Of a stretch of DNA of 64,000 nucleotides, positions 24,696-33,483 are shown in pieces. This DNA comes from Larkinella insperata. Its GTDB lineage: Bacteria > Bacteroidota > Bacteroidia > Cytophagales > Spirosomataceae. The stretch covers positions 3,989,501 through 4,053,500 of the forward strand of contig NZ_CP110973.1 in assembly GCF_026248825.1 (NCBI RefSeq), in the 5' to 3' direction. The position numbers and the translations under genes were made by a program. Numbering within the stretch: the stretch's first letter is position 1; the number at the start of each line of letters is the position of its first letter. The notes beneath the pieces were generated by a model that was not told the origin of the DNA, did not search any database, and was given only the letters and a program-made list of their open reading frames with translations.

Positions 24696-25487
24696 ATGGA
24701 CCAACTGTGGCTGGCTAACAAACGGATTGTAATTATTGGCGGCACCACCGGCCTAGGCTTGTCGGCTGCGCAGGCGTTTGTTGGGCAGGGAGCCCGCGTG
24801 GTGGTGGTGGGGCGAAACGAGGAAAGCTGCAAGGCGGCCGAAGCGCAACTGGGCGGTTTTGGTTTGGCCCTGAACGGCGACGCCACCGATCCGGCCACGG
24901 CCATTTCGGCCATTACACTGTGTCAGGGCGAGTTTGGCGGTTTCGACGGACTCTACCACGTCGCGGGCGGAAGCGGTCGGCGGTTTGGCGACGGTCCGTT
25001 GCACCACCTCACGCTCGAAGGCTGGAACAAGACGGTGGAACTGAACCTGACCTCGCTGATGCTCTCCAATCAGGCAGCCGTGCGGGCGTTTCTGGAGCAA
25101 AATACCGGCGGCACCATCCTGAACATGAGTTCCGTGCTTGGTTTTTCGCCCTCGCCGAAGCACTTCGCTACCCACGCCTATGCGGCTACCAAGTCGGCCG
25201 TTATCGGTTTTACAAAGTCCATTGCGGCTTATTACGCATCCAACGACATCCGCATCAATGTGCTGGCGCCCGCCCTGGTTGAAACGCCAATGGCGCAGCG
25301 GGCCGCCAACGACGAAACAATCCGGGCGTTTATCGGCACCAAACAACCGCTGAACGGGGGCCGCATCGGCCAGCCAACCGATCTGGACGGGGCCGCCATT
25401 TATTTTATGTCGGAGTATTCGCGGTTTACAACGGGGCAGGTCCTGGCGGTCGATGGCGGCTGGGAGGTCAGTGAGGGGCAATATTGA
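24696..25487 (+). CDS. Short-chain dehydrogenase
   Basis: Classical SDR oxidoreductase, 263 residues. It shows IIGGTTGLGLSAAQAF at the cofactor site, DGLYHVAGG in place of the NNAG motif, the catalytic Ser in LNMSSVLG and YAATK for the Tyr-Lys pair. It ends TGQVLAVDGGWEV. An arginine at the end of strand 2 (VVGRNEES) suggests NADP preference. It is the first gene of the cluster behind the GntR operator, so it probably oxidises or reduces a sugar-related substrate used by the ROK and SIS proteins. Confidence 0.9.
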   Translation: MDQLWLANKRIVIIGGTTGLGLSAAQAFVGQGARVVVVGRNEESCKAAEAQLGGFGLALNGDATDPATAISAITLCQGEFGGFDGLYHVAGGSGRRFGDGPLHHLTLEGWNKTVELNLTSLMLSNQAAVRAFLEQNTGGTILNMSSVLGFSPSPKHFATHAYAATKSAVIGFTKSIAAYYASNDIRINVLAPALVETPMAQRAANDETIRAFIGTKQPLNGGRIGQPTDLDGAAIYFMSEYSRFTTGQVLAVDGGWEVSEGQY

Positions 25488-25594
25488 GTAGAGTTTTCCA
25501 GATAGCGGGTTTTGAGAATAGGTGGCTCGGTTCTTATCCGGGTCAGTTCCGGCACAAGACGGAGGCATTCACCAAAACCTGTAAAAAAAGATAA

Positions 25595-26500
25595 ATGAAG
25601 GCAATCGGCATCGACATTGGCGGTACCCGAATTAAAGGCGTGTTGATCGACGCCCAAACCGGTGACGTGCTGCACCGGGTCATTACACCGACCAACGATC
25701 GGGAAGACGGGCAATGGAAAGAGGCCGTGGCCGACACCTTTCGGCAGCTCAAAGCCGTAACCGCTGAACCGGTGGCTGGCGTTGGCTTGTCGGCACCGGG
25801 TTTGCCCACCCCTTCCAACGACGCAATTGCCTGCATGCCGGGCCGGTTGCCGGGGCTGGAAGGTCTTCACTGGTCGGCGTTTCTGGGCGAACCCGTGCGG
25901 GTGCTGAACGACGCCCATGCCGCGCTGATGGCCGAAGCCCGGTTTGGGGCCGCCCGCAACATCCAAAACGCTCTCATGCTGACGCTGGGCACGGGCGTGG
26001 GGGGCGGGCTGCTGATGAACGGACGGCTCTATCAAGGATACTACCAGATGGCGGGTCATTTAGGCCACATACCGGTCCAGGCCGACAGCAGTCAGTTGGG
26101 AATCACCGGAACGCCCGGTTCGCTGGAAGATGCCATCGGCAATGCCACGGTGGCCCGGCGGTCGTACGGGCGGTATTCGATGACCAACGAATTGCTGGAT
26201 GCCTATCACCAGCAGGAACCCCTGGCGACCCTGGTCTGGCTGACTTCGGTGCGGCATCTGGCCACCGCTCTCGCAGGGCTTGCCAATGCGTTCTCTCCGG
26301 AGGTCATTGTGCTGGGGGGCGGCATTACGCAGGCTGGTGACGCTTTGTTCGGGCCGCTGGACTCGTTTATGGCTCTTTTTGAATGGCGACCGGCGGGAAA
26401 GAAGACCGCCATCCGCAAAGCCCACTTTGAAGACTGGGCGGGCGCTATCGGTGCTGCGGGCTTCGCGGTGGTAGCAGACAGTGAAATACAGACCCTATGA
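25595..26500 (+). CDS. ROK family kinase-like protein
   Basis: ROK family protein (repressor/ORF/kinase), 301 residues, without a DNA-binding domain and so presumably a sugar kinase. The N-terminal phosphate motif is GIDIGGTRIKGVLID, the catalytic region LGTGVGGGLLMNG and the adenosine motif VLGGGITQAG. The family's structural zinc site normally has a CxCGxxGC cluster after GHI. Here that region reads GHIPVQADSSQLGITGTPGSLED and has no cysteine, so zinc binding looks lost. The stop overlaps the SIS gene by four bases. Likely to phosphorylate a sugar or amino sugar; the substrate is not readable. Confidence 0.88.
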   Translation: MKAIGIDIGGTRIKGVLIDAQTGDVLHRVITPTNDREDGQWKEAVADTFRQLKAVTAEPVAGVGLSAPGLPTPSNDAIACMPGRLPGLEGLHWSAFLGEPVRVLNDAHAALMAEARFGAARNIQNALMLTLGTGVGGGLLMNGRLYQGYYQMAGHLGHIPVQADSSQLGITGTPGSLEDAIGNATVARRSYGRYSMTNELLDAYHQQEPLATLVWLTSVRHLATALAGLANAFSPEVIVLGGGITQAGDALFGPLDSFMALFEWRPAGKKTAIRKAHFEDWAGAIGAAGFAVVADSEIQTL

Positions 26501-27315
26501 TGATACACACGTACTTACAAAAATGCCGGCAACTGATTGATACGGTCGAGCAGCAGACAGCGGAATTGCAACTGGCGGCTCAGTGGTTTGCCGACACCAT
26601 TCTGGCGGGCCGCATGGTCCACGTGTTTGGTTCGGGCCATAGCCGGATTATGGTGGAAGAGATGTGGCCGCGTTACGGCTCGTTTCCCGGCTTTAATCCC
26701 ATTGTCGAATTGTCGCTGACGTTTCACAACCTGGTGGTAGGCGCCAACGGCCAGCGGCAGGCGATGTTTCTGGAGAACGTTCCGGGGTTGGCCGAGCGGA
26801 TTCTGCGGAATTACGACCTTTCCGAACAGGATTCGGCCCTGGTGATTTCGTCGAGTGGCAGCAACGTGGTGCCCATCGAAATGGCGGAAGAATTTCAGCG
26901 TCGGGGCGTCAAAGTCGTTGCGCTCATCACGAAAGAACATGCCGAACGCAGCACCAGCAAACGGAAAGACGGTTTGAAACTGAGTGATTTTGCTGATCTG
27001 GTTCTGGATACGGGTGCGCCCGTGGGCGATGCGATGGTAACGGTTCCGGATCTGGAAACGCCGGTTTCACCCGGCAGCACGGTGGGGGGCGCGTTGATCG
27101 TCAACAGCATCAAAGCCGAACTGGCCCGCTTGCTGACCGAAGCCGGTCAGCCACCCAAGGTCCTGACGGCCGGTGCGGTGGTGGGTACCGAACGGGCCAC
27201 CGAACTGTTCGAAGCCGCCTACGACGAACACGCCCACCGGTTGGCGAAGCTCTACGCGCAGGTTGGGCAAACCGCCGATCTGCGGGCGCAGGGACCCGCG
27301 GGAACACCCGTTTAG
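26497..27315 (+). CDS. SIS domain protein, UPF0309-like
   Basis: 272-residue sugar isomerase (SIS) domain protein. The phospho-sugar binding loop is VHVFGSGHSR, and the second loop ALVISSSGSNVVPIEMA is typical. A long lid segment ends with the variable C-terminus AYDEHAHRLAKLYAQVG. It matches the uncharacterised UPF0309 SIS group often found with ROK kinases and GntR/UTRA regulators in amino-sugar regions. It could isomerise or deaminate a phosphorylated sugar made by the ROK protein, with which it overlaps by four bases. Confidence 0.85.
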   Translation: MMIHTYLQKCRQLIDTVEQQTAELQLAAQWFADTILAGRMVHVFGSGHSRIMVEEMWPRYGSFPGFNPIVELSLTFHNLVVGANGQRQAMFLENVPGLAERILRNYDLSEQDSALVISSSGSNVVPIEMAEEFQRRGVKVVALITKEHAERSTSKRKDGLKLSDFADLVLDTGAPVGDAMVTVPDLETPVSPGSTVGGALIVNSIKAELARLLTEAGQPPKVLTAGAVVGTERATELFEAAYDEHAHRLAKLYAQVGQTADLRAQGPAGTPV

Positions 27316-27395
27316 ATCCTGATTTTTACAAACATAAGCTACTTACTTTGACAAGGCGCACGGACCAACATTCGTGAGCACCCCTTTTCAACCCT

Positions 27396-28421
27396 ATGCA
27401 ACCCAACCCCATCCGTACAACCGTTATCGGCAGTTACCCGTTTCCCGGCTGGCTTGAATTTGCCTCCCAGAATTTGGACCAGTTTGGTCCCGCCGACGTG
27501 GAAGAAATGATTGAAGATGCCGTCATCGCGGCCATTCACGACCAGACCACCGCCGGGCTGGATGTCATCACCGACGGCGAACAGACCCGGCTGGACTTCA
27601 ACCTGTCGTTCTACGGCTACATCAAGGGGTTGCAACCCAACCATGCCGAGACGCGGAAATTCGGGCCACCCGCCCACGATCAGCGCGGCAAACACTCCAT
27701 CGTTGAGGAGTTGACGGCTCCGAACGGTTTGGGAGCCGTTAAAGAATACCAGCGATTGAAAAAACTGGCTCCGGCCGGCCCGACCCTGAAAGCATCCATT
27801 CCCGGACCGTACACACTCAGTGGCCGGATGCTGCCCAACGACCGCTACAAAGATCGTTACGAGATTACGGAAGCGTTGCTGCCTTTTATCCGGAAGGAAC
27901 TGGAAGATCTGGTTGCGGCTGGTTGTGAGGAGATTACCGTCGATGAGCCGTCCATGTCGTGTTACGCCTACAAAGAGGATACGAAGCGGTTTGTCGATAT
28001 TTTCAACCGCACGGTAGCGCCGGTGGTGGGCAAATGCCGCCTTTCGACGCACTTGTGTTTTGGTAACTTCAAGGGGCGGCCCGTTGGGTACCGGAAAATT
28101 CACCCCATGTTGCCGGATTTCCTGGATTTGTCGGTGGATGAGGTGCACGTGGAAATGGCCAACCGCGAGTTCGATGAGATTGAACTCATCGCCGAATTTG
28201 CGCAGAAGATGGACGTGGCCGTTGGCATTATCGATGTGAAAAATTATTACATCGAAACCGTTAAGGATGTGATTGAACGCATTGAAACGTGCTTGAAATA
28301 CATTCCGGCGGAGAAACTGGCGGTGGCGCCGGATTGCGGATTGAGTCAGACCGCTCGCTGGGCGGCCCGCCAGAAGCTAGTTAGCATGGTGACCGGGGCA
28401 AAAAAAGTGCGGGGTGAATAA
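27396..28421 (+). CDS. MetE C-terminal-like methyltransferase (methionine synthase II family)
   Basis: 341-residue TIM barrel of the cobalamin-independent methionine synthase C-terminal / UROD-like family. Motifs are TTVIGSYPFP, DVITDGEQTR, TVDEPSM, the zinc-site STHLCFGNF (His and Cys) and VAPDCGLSQTARW with a further Cys. The folate-binding N-terminal half of full MetE is absent. Stand-alone members catalyse methyl transfer to thiols or other zinc-activated substrates, and the actual one is unknown. It follows the SIS gene by 80 bases and may belong to the same transcript, though its chemistry is not obviously related. Confidence 0.85.
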   Translation: MQPNPIRTTVIGSYPFPGWLEFASQNLDQFGPADVEEMIEDAVIAAIHDQTTAGLDVITDGEQTRLDFNLSFYGYIKGLQPNHAETRKFGPPAHDQRGKHSIVEELTAPNGLGAVKEYQRLKKLAPAGPTLKASIPGPYTLSGRMLPNDRYKDRYEITEALLPFIRKELEDLVAAGCEEITVDEPSMSCYAYKEDTKRFVDIFNRTVAPVVGKCRLSTHLCFGNFKGRPVGYRKIHPMLPDFLDLSVDEVHVEMANREFDEIELIAEFAQKMDVAVGIIDVKNYYIETVKDVIERIETCLKYIPAEKLAVAPDCGLSQTARWAARQKLVSMVTGAKKVRGE

Positions 28422-28469
28422 ATAACCCAAACCACAGTCGGCCTTTCGGAGTTGTTAGAGCAGTTAACA

Positions 28470-29192
28470 ATGAAACGTGGGGCAATGGAAAACAACTGTG
28501 GAATAACCTGCATCATACCGTTTTACAACGAAGGAGAGCGGATCTTTTCGGTTTTGGAAGCGGTTACGGGCCTGGGTACCTTCGACCAGATTATCTGCGT
28601 CGACGATGGCTCGGAAGACGATACATTGGCCCGAATCCGGCAACGGTGGCCGCGACTGACAGTAATGCGGATGCCGGAAAACCGGGGAAAAACGGCCGCT
28701 ATCAAACGGGCTCTGGAAGCCGTTGAGTCGCCGTATGTGATGCTGATGGACGCGGATCTGCGCAATCTGGAGCCGGACGAGCTGGCACAGATTGTCCGGA
28801 TGATTGGCACGTGCCCGGATGTAGACATGCTGATTCTGCGTCGGCTGAATGCCGAATGGTTTGTCCGGATGAACCGCGCCGACGTGCTGTTGTCCGGGGA
28901 GCGGATTTTACGGACCGACGATCTGCGCGCCGTATTGGCCGGACCCGTTGACGGTTTTCAACTGGAGATGGCGATCAACGAGTACATGTGGAAGCATCAA
29001 AAGGAAGTGTGCTGGGTACCGTGGTCGGCCAAAAATACCTATAAAATGGACAAGCGGGGAACGGTTGACGGTTTCCTGAAAGACGTGATGATGTACGCCG
29101 ATGTCCTGCAATACATCGGTGTGGTTAGCTTTGTTCGTCAGATGGCGGGTTTTGCCCGGAAGCCGCTGCGGGGAAGGCCAGTTCTGACCTAA
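28470..29192 (+). CDS. Family 2 glycosyltransferase
   Basis: 240-residue soluble GT-A glycosyltransferase. The N-terminus TCIIPFYNEGERI, nucleotide site VDDGSEDDT and DxD-like MDADLRN are those of GT2 enzymes. It has no membrane helices, unlike dolichol-phosphate mannosyltransferase types with anchors. The acceptor is unknown. The start at ATG 28470 is chosen, with 28485 as an alternative; an upstream TTG is less likely. It lies 48 bases after the MetE-like gene and 9 bases before the metallohydrolase, so they are co-transcribed. Confidence 0.82.
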   Translation: MKRGAMENNCGITCIIPFYNEGERIFSVLEAVTGLGTFDQIICVDDGSEDDTLARIRQRWPRLTVMRMPENRGKTAAIKRALEAVESPYVMLMDADLRNLEPDELAQIVRMIGTCPDVDMLILRRLNAEWFVRMNRADVLLSGERILRTDDLRAVLAGPVDGFQLEMAINEYMWKHQKEVCWVPWSAKNTYKMDKRGTVDGFLKDVMMYADVLQYIGVVSFVRQMAGFARKPLRGRPVLT

Positions 29193-29201
29193 TGTTGCCT
29201 T

Positions 29202-30056
29202 ATGATAAACCTGATTCCTGCCAGTCAAAAAGACCAAAGCTTACTGACCGATATTGAAGCCGCTCGTTCGGAAGCCCACCGGTTGCACATTTGGTGGCTG
29301 GGACAGAGCGGTTTTTTGCTGCAATGGCAGGGGCGTCAGGTACTCTTCGATCCGTATCTGTCGGATTCGCTGACGGTGAAATACGCCAACACCGATAAGC
29401 CGCACGTCCGAATATCGGAGCGGGTGGTTGATCCGGCCCGGCTGGTGGGTATTGACGTCGTGACGTCCAGCCACAACCATACCGATCACCTGGACGCTGA
29501 AACGCTGTTGCCGTTGTTTCGGGCCAACCCGAACGTCCAGTTTGTTATTCCGGAAGCCAACCGGGCGTTCGTCGCTGGCCGGTTGCAGGGCGATCCGGCT
29601 TTTCCGGTGGGTCTGAACGACGGCGAAACTGTGGAGGTGGCCGGTTTTACGTTCCACGGTGTACCGGCGGCCCATAACGAACTGGAACGCGATGCGCAGG
29701 GGCGCTGTAAGTTTATGGGATTTGTGGTGCAGGCCGGGCCGTGGACGGTTTATCACAGCGGGGATACGCTCTGGTACGACGGAATGGTGGAACTCCTGAA
29801 ACCGTTTGCCGTCGATGTAGCTTTTTTACCGATCAACGGCAACAAACCCGAACGGCGCGTGGCCGGCAATCTGAACCCGGAGGAAGCGGCCCGGCTGGGC
29901 CGGGAAATAGGCGCCCGGCTGGTGATCCCGCACCATTACCACCTGTTTGAATTCAATACCGAAGACCCGGCCAACTTTGTCCGCGAAGCCGAACGCTATC
30001 AGACGCCTTTCCAGGTGTTGCGCCCGGGCGAACGCTGGAGCGGAAAAAAGGATTAA
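29202..30056 (+). CDS. MBL-fold metallo-hydrolase, UlaG-like
   Basis: 284-residue beta-lactamase-fold hydrolase. The metal motif SSHNHTDHLD (HxHxDH) is followed by GVPAAHNE, the HSGDTLWYDG segment and PHHYHLFEFN. This places it near UlaG (L-ascorbate-6-phosphate lactonase) and related phosphoesterases, without showing the true substrate. It starts 9 bases after the glycosyltransferase. Its C-terminal 110 bases are shared in another frame with nothing real. Confidence 0.87.
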   Translation: MINLIPASQKDQSLLTDIEAARSEAHRLHIWWLGQSGFLLQWQGRQVLFDPYLSDSLTVKYANTDKPHVRISERVVDPARLVGIDVVTSSHNHTDHLDAETLLPLFRANPNVQFVIPEANRAFVAGRLQGDPAFPVGLNDGETVEVAGFTFHGVPAAHNELERDAQGRCKFMGFVVQAGPWTVYHSGDTLWYDGMVELLKPFAVDVAFLPINGNKPERRVAGNLNPEEAARLGREIGARLVIPHHYHLFEFNTEDPANFVREAERYQTPFQVLRPGERWSGKKD

Positions 30057-30132
30057 AGGCGAAGGGTTGATTATTGGCGGACGATTGCCGAATATTGGAG
30101 AAGTCCATCCACGAACCCAGCCTTTCTTCGCC

Positions 30133-31320
30133 ATGAAAAAACTTGCCGCTTTGCTGCTGCTCGCCGGGCCACTCTTCGCCCAGAAACCCAATTTTAAAGT
30201 TCAGGTTGTTGACAATCAGATTGATATTGGATACGGTCTGGCCATTGGCGATGTTGACGGCGACCGAAAGCCCGACATTCTGATGGCCGACCAGAAGGAA
30301 ATTGTCTGGTACCGCAATCCGGGCCAGCGCGACGCGGCCTGGTCGCGGCACGTGATGGCGCAGAATCTGACCCCGCAGGATAACGTCTGCATTGCCGCCC
30401 GGGACATCGACGGGGATGGCCGGGTGGAGGTGGCCGTGGGCGCGGGCTGGAATCCCTCCGAAACCAACGACACGACCAAGTCCGGCGCGGTTTTTTACCT
30501 GGTTCGTCCCCAGGACCCGACGCAAAGCTGGGAACCCATCCGGTTGCACCACGAGATCACAACGCACCGGATGCGCTGGGCGAAAGTGGCCCCCGATCGC
30601 TACCAATTGATTGTGGTGCCGCTGCACGGTTTGGGCAATAAAAACGGCGAAGGCCGGGGTGTGCGCATTCTGGGTTATGAGAAACCGAAAAATCCGCACG
30701 ACCCCTGGCGGATGCACCTGGTCGATTCAACGCTGCACCTGACGCATAATTTTGAAATCTGGGAGGATGGCCCGGAAACCCGGATGCTGATCGGGAGCAA
30801 AGAAGGGGGCAAAACCGTAGCGTACCGCAACGGCAAATGGACGCCCGTTCCGCGGTGGATTGGCGAAGGCAACGGCATGGGCGAGGTGCGTCGGGGATTT
30901 CAGAACGGCAAAGTCCCGTTTGTGGCGGCTGTTGAGCCCATGCACGGCAATAAGTTGGTGGTGTACAAAAACGGTCCGGTTGCTGACGCGCCGGATAAGC
31001 TGCAATATGGAGTGCTGCAAACGCTAACCGAGCAAATGAATCAGGGCCATGCGCTGGCGTGCGGGGACTTTCTGAAACTCGGCGTTGATCAGATTGCCGT
31101 GGGCTGGCGGAACCCCAATGCGGAAAAGAAAGTGGGCGTCCGGCTTTTTGTGCCCGATAAAACCCTCCAAATCTGGCAGGAGCACGTCCTGGATGACAGC
31201 GTAATGATGGCGACGGAAGATTTGCTGGCCGCTGATCTGGACGGCGACGGCGATCTGGATTTAGTGGCTTCTGGCAGGGCAACGTTAAACGTGCTGATCT
31301 ATTGGAATCAACTTAAGTAG
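30133..31320 (+). CDS. Secreted FG-GAP/VCBS repeat protein
   Basis: 395-residue exported beta-propeller. After the signal peptide (MKKLAALLLLAGPLFAQ), repeats carry calcium-type DxDxDG loops: IGDVDGDRKPDILM, ARDIDGDGRVEVAVG and LAADLDGDGDLDLVASG. Such Bacteroidota proteins bind ligands or accompany sugar-active enzymes at the cell surface. The start at 30133 opens the signal peptide; the frame extends into the end of the preceding gene without meaning. It is the last gene of the long plus-strand run that begins at the GntR operator. Confidence 0.85.
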   Translation: MKKLAALLLLAGPLFAQKPNFKVQVVDNQIDIGYGLAIGDVDGDRKPDILMADQKEIVWYRNPGQRDAAWSRHVMAQNLTPQDNVCIAARDIDGDGRVEVAVGAGWNPSETNDTTKSGAVFYLVRPQDPTQSWEPIRLHHEITTHRMRWAKVAPDRYQLIVVPLHGLGNKNGEGRGVRILGYEKPKNPHDPWRMHLVDSTLHLTHNFEIWEDGPETRMLIGSKEGGKTVAYRNGKWTPVPRWIGEGNGMGEVRRGFQNGKVPFVAAVEPMHGNKLVVYKNGPVADAPDKLQYGVLQTLTEQMNQGHALACGDFLKLGVDQIAVGWRNPNAEKKVGVRLFVPDKTLQIWQEHVLDDSVMMATEDLLAADLDGDGDLDLVASGRATLNVLIYWNQLK

Positions 31321-31365
31321 GAGAAATAAATTAAATGGTGCGAGAAATTGCATCCTAAAAATCCA

Positions 31366-31396
31366 TTGTTCATATTTACGTAAGTGGTTACGTATG
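31366..31396 (+). promoter_or_regulatory. Promoter with MarR-type operator
   Basis: TACGTAA-GTGG-TTACGTA (31377-31394) is a perfect 7-base palindrome. It overlaps a promoter-like pair, TTG at 31366 and TACGTATG at 31389, 20 bases apart, 24 bases before the MarR-GNAT start. Autoregulation by the MarR domain is likely. Confidence 0.6.
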
Positions 31397-31419
31397 TATA
31401 AACGTAGATTTTTTAGCAA

Positions 31420-32364
31420 ATGGATTTGATAGCGCAGTTGGGGCCGTTAGCCTTCGGAAGTCGTCTACGACGGCTGAGCGATTTGATCACAAAACAGGCC
31501 TCGGCGGTTTACGAGTCGTTTGGACTCGATTTTGACCCCAAGTGGTTTACCTTATTTTATCTGCTATCCCGAAAGTCACCGTTGAGCGTGACCGAAATCG
31601 CGGAAGAACTCAGTTTTTCGCATCCGGCCATCATCCAACTGGCGAAGGAACTGGAGCAGGCGGGCCTGATTGAATCGGCTAAGTCGGGCAAAGACAGCCG
31701 CAAACGGCTCCTTTCCCTGAGCGAAAAAGGGCGGGGGATGCTGCCTGATCTGGAGAAGATCTGGCAGGCCATCGACGAACTCAACGGGCAGTTGATCAAC
31801 AAGCAGCGGCATCACCTCCTTTTTGCGCTGGAAGAAATGGAAGAAACCCTGGCGCAGGAGCATTACCTCAGTCGGTTTAAGACCTATTTCAAAATGAAAC
31901 AGCTCGACGAAGTTCAAATTCTGGATTTTGATCCGGCTTACCGGGAAGCGTTCAAACAGTTAAATCTGGCTTGGATCGAAAAATACTTTAAAGTTGAAGA
32001 ACCCGACATCCGGGCGCTGAGCAATCCGGAAGAGTACATTATTGCAAACGGGGGCCGTGTGTTTTTCGCCCGCTATCAGGGCGGTATCGTCGGCACGTGC
32101 GCACTACTGAAGGAAAGTGACGGGGTATACGAACTGGCCAAGATGGCGGTGGCACCCGAGGTGCAGGGCAAGCAGATTGGCAAAAAGCTTTGTCAGCACT
32201 CCGTGGAGATCGCCCGGCAGATGGGGGCCAAACGGGTTTTTCTGGAATCGAATACCATTTTGACGCCGGCGCTGGAATTGTACAAAAAAGTGGGATTCTA
32301 CAAAATAGAATCCACTCCATCGCCCTACCAGCGCGCGAACATCAAAATGCGGATGGATCTGTGA
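31420..32364 (+). CDS. MarR regulator-GNAT acetyltransferase fusion
   Basis: 314 residues. Residues 1-150 are a MarR winged-helix domain (LFYLLSRKSPLSVTEIAEEL, then HPAIIQLAKELEQAGLIE and the wing SGKDSRKRLLSLSEKG). Residues 165-314 are a GNAT acyltransferase domain with the acetyl-CoA loop APEVQGKQIGKKL and LYKKVGFYKIES. Such fusions exist across bacteria; the acetylated substrate may also be the signal. The gene has its own palindromic promoter and ends 5 bases from the convergent six-gene paralog array. Confidence 0.92.
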   Translation: MDLIAQLGPLAFGSRLRRLSDLITKQASAVYESFGLDFDPKWFTLFYLLSRKSPLSVTEIAEELSFSHPAIIQLAKELEQAGLIESAKSGKDSRKRLLSLSEKGRGMLPDLEKIWQAIDELNGQLINKQRHHLLFALEEMEETLAQEHYLSRFKTYFKMKQLDEVQILDFDPAYREAFKQLNLAWIEKYFKVEEPDIRALSNPEEYIIANGGRVFFARYQGGIVGTCALLKESDGVYELAKMAVAPEVQGKQIGKKLCQHSVEIARQMGAKRVFLESNTILTPALELYKKVGFYKIESTPSPYQRANIKMRMDL

Positions 32365-32369
32365 TCCGG

Positions 32370-32714
32370 TTATTGCAGCCCTTCACTGGCCGACCGCAGG
32401 GCGGTCGCCAAGCCTTGCAACTGATACGGAATTTCCCCTTCCGGTCCAACTTCGCTGCTAAACTGCTGAAGATCATCAGCAATTTCGTTCATAAGGCCGT
32501 GAATAGTGGCCGAATCGGGCGATGATTGGGCAGCAGCCTCTTTGAGTTGTGACAATTTGCCGGCCATATCGCGGGTATTTTCGCCCTCGTTCAAAATACC
32601 GATCCATTGATCCAGCAGATTGGAATTGGTGTCATTTGCCGAGTCAACCGGGCCTTGAGTCAGACTATCAATGGTTTTATCAAGCAGGTCAGTCGCTGTG
32701 GAGTGTGATTCCAT
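32370..32714 (-). CDS. Paralog array unit 6: small helical protein of unknown family
   Basis: 114 residues starting MESHSTATDLLDKTIDSL. It is the last and most divergent of six tandem paralogs. It keeps the shared plan: a Thr/Ser-rich first helix, the LLDQWIGIL motif (Trp37), a long Leu-heptad helix and the late LMNEIADDLQQF motif, ending ALRSASEGL. No signal peptide or membrane helix is present. It starts one base after the stop of unit 5, so they are co-transcribed. The start at 32714 is preferred to 32732, where the extension MLLPYN overlaps unit 5. Confidence 0.65.
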   Translation of the reverse strand: MESHSTATDLLDKTIDSLTQGPVDSANDTNSNLLDQWIGILNEGENTRDMAGKLSQLKEAAAQSSPDSATIHGLMNEIADDLQQFSSEVGPEGEIPYQLQGLATALRSASEGLQ

Positions 32715-32715
32715 G

Positions 32716-33051
32716 TTATAGGGAAGAAGCAAGCGTTAAAATGGCGTTGGACAAATCGCGGAGCGGGTCCCGAAAATCGGTGTTACTGTTGGATGCCTGC
32801 ACGTTGAGTTGCTCCGAAAGGTCCAGCAGAATTGTTTTAACGGTTACCGGATCGGGGTTGTCACTTTCCAGTTGGCTTTTCAGCTCCTGCAAGGAAGTGA
32901 CCACCTGCTGATTACCGGCGGAATCGTCAAGCGTTTCGAGCCAGTTGTCAATCAGGGAAAGTCCGTCGACCGGTACGATGCTGGTAACACCGCCGTCGTT
33001 CAACGCCGAGATGGTGGTTTGAATGAGTTCAGTTGGTTGTTGGGTTGCCAT
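32716..33051 (-). CDS. Paralog array unit 5: small helical protein of unknown family
   Basis: 111 residues, acidic and soluble. It begins MATQQPTELIQTTISALNDGG, then has the conserved LSLIDNWLETL motif (Trp37) and the ILLDLSEQLNVQA motif, ending LSNAILTLASSL. It is clearly homologous to the five neighbours through the spacing of these motifs. No known domain could be assigned. Confidence 0.7.
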   Translation of the reverse strand: MATQQPTELIQTTISALNDGGVTSIVPVDGLSLIDNWLETLDDSAGNQQVVTSLQELKSQLESDNPDPVTVKTILLDLSEQLNVQASNSNTDFRDPLRDLSNAILTLASSL

Positions 33052-33087
33052 TGAGACGATAGTTAAAGATGAACGGGTTTTCGCAGG

Positions 33088-33438
33088 TCAGTTTTCCAAC
33101 TGAGAGCTAAAACTCCGTAGAGCAACGACAATTTTTTCCAGTTCGTTAATCCAGGGTCCTTCACTCGACTGGGACATTTGGACGGTATTATCGGCCAGGT
33201 CGTTCAGGAGTCGTTTGAGTTGATCCGTGTCCGAGTTGGGCATCTGGAGCAGGGAGCGGAGCTGCATTAATTGTTCCAGGACGGTCGTAGCGGGTCGGCT
33301 CTCCTGGAGTACTTTAATCCATTTGTCGATAACCGAAACACCGTCGTTGGGGGATGCGGTTATGGCAGCATCATCAGTGGTTTGTAATGTATTAAGCGTC
33401 GCGGTAACGGCGTTCTGGGTCAATGCATTTGATGGCAT
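33088..33438 (-). CDS. Paralog array unit 4: small helical protein of unknown family
   Basis: 116 residues, soluble and mostly helical. The signature motifs are VSVIDKWIKVLQ (Trp40) and RLLNDLADNTVQMSQ, with a C-terminal IVVALRSFSSQLEN. The linker between motifs differs from that of its neighbours, so the copies are old duplications rather than recent ones. It lies 36 bases upstream of unit 5. Function unknown. Confidence 0.7.
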   Translation of the reverse strand: MPSNALTQNAVTATLNTLQTTDDAAITASPNDGVSVIDKWIKVLQESRPATTVLEQLMQLRSLLQMPNSDTDQLKRLLNDLADNTVQMSQSSEGPWINELEKIVVALRSFSSQLEN

Positions 33439-33483
33439 GGTTGTAACGAGTTAAGGGATGGGTCAATGGCTGACCCATCTGAG

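Noticed and set aside
24696..26500. Phosphotransferase or ABC sugar-transport operon
   Set aside because: No transporter gene is present in the cluster; only cytosolic enzymes are visible.
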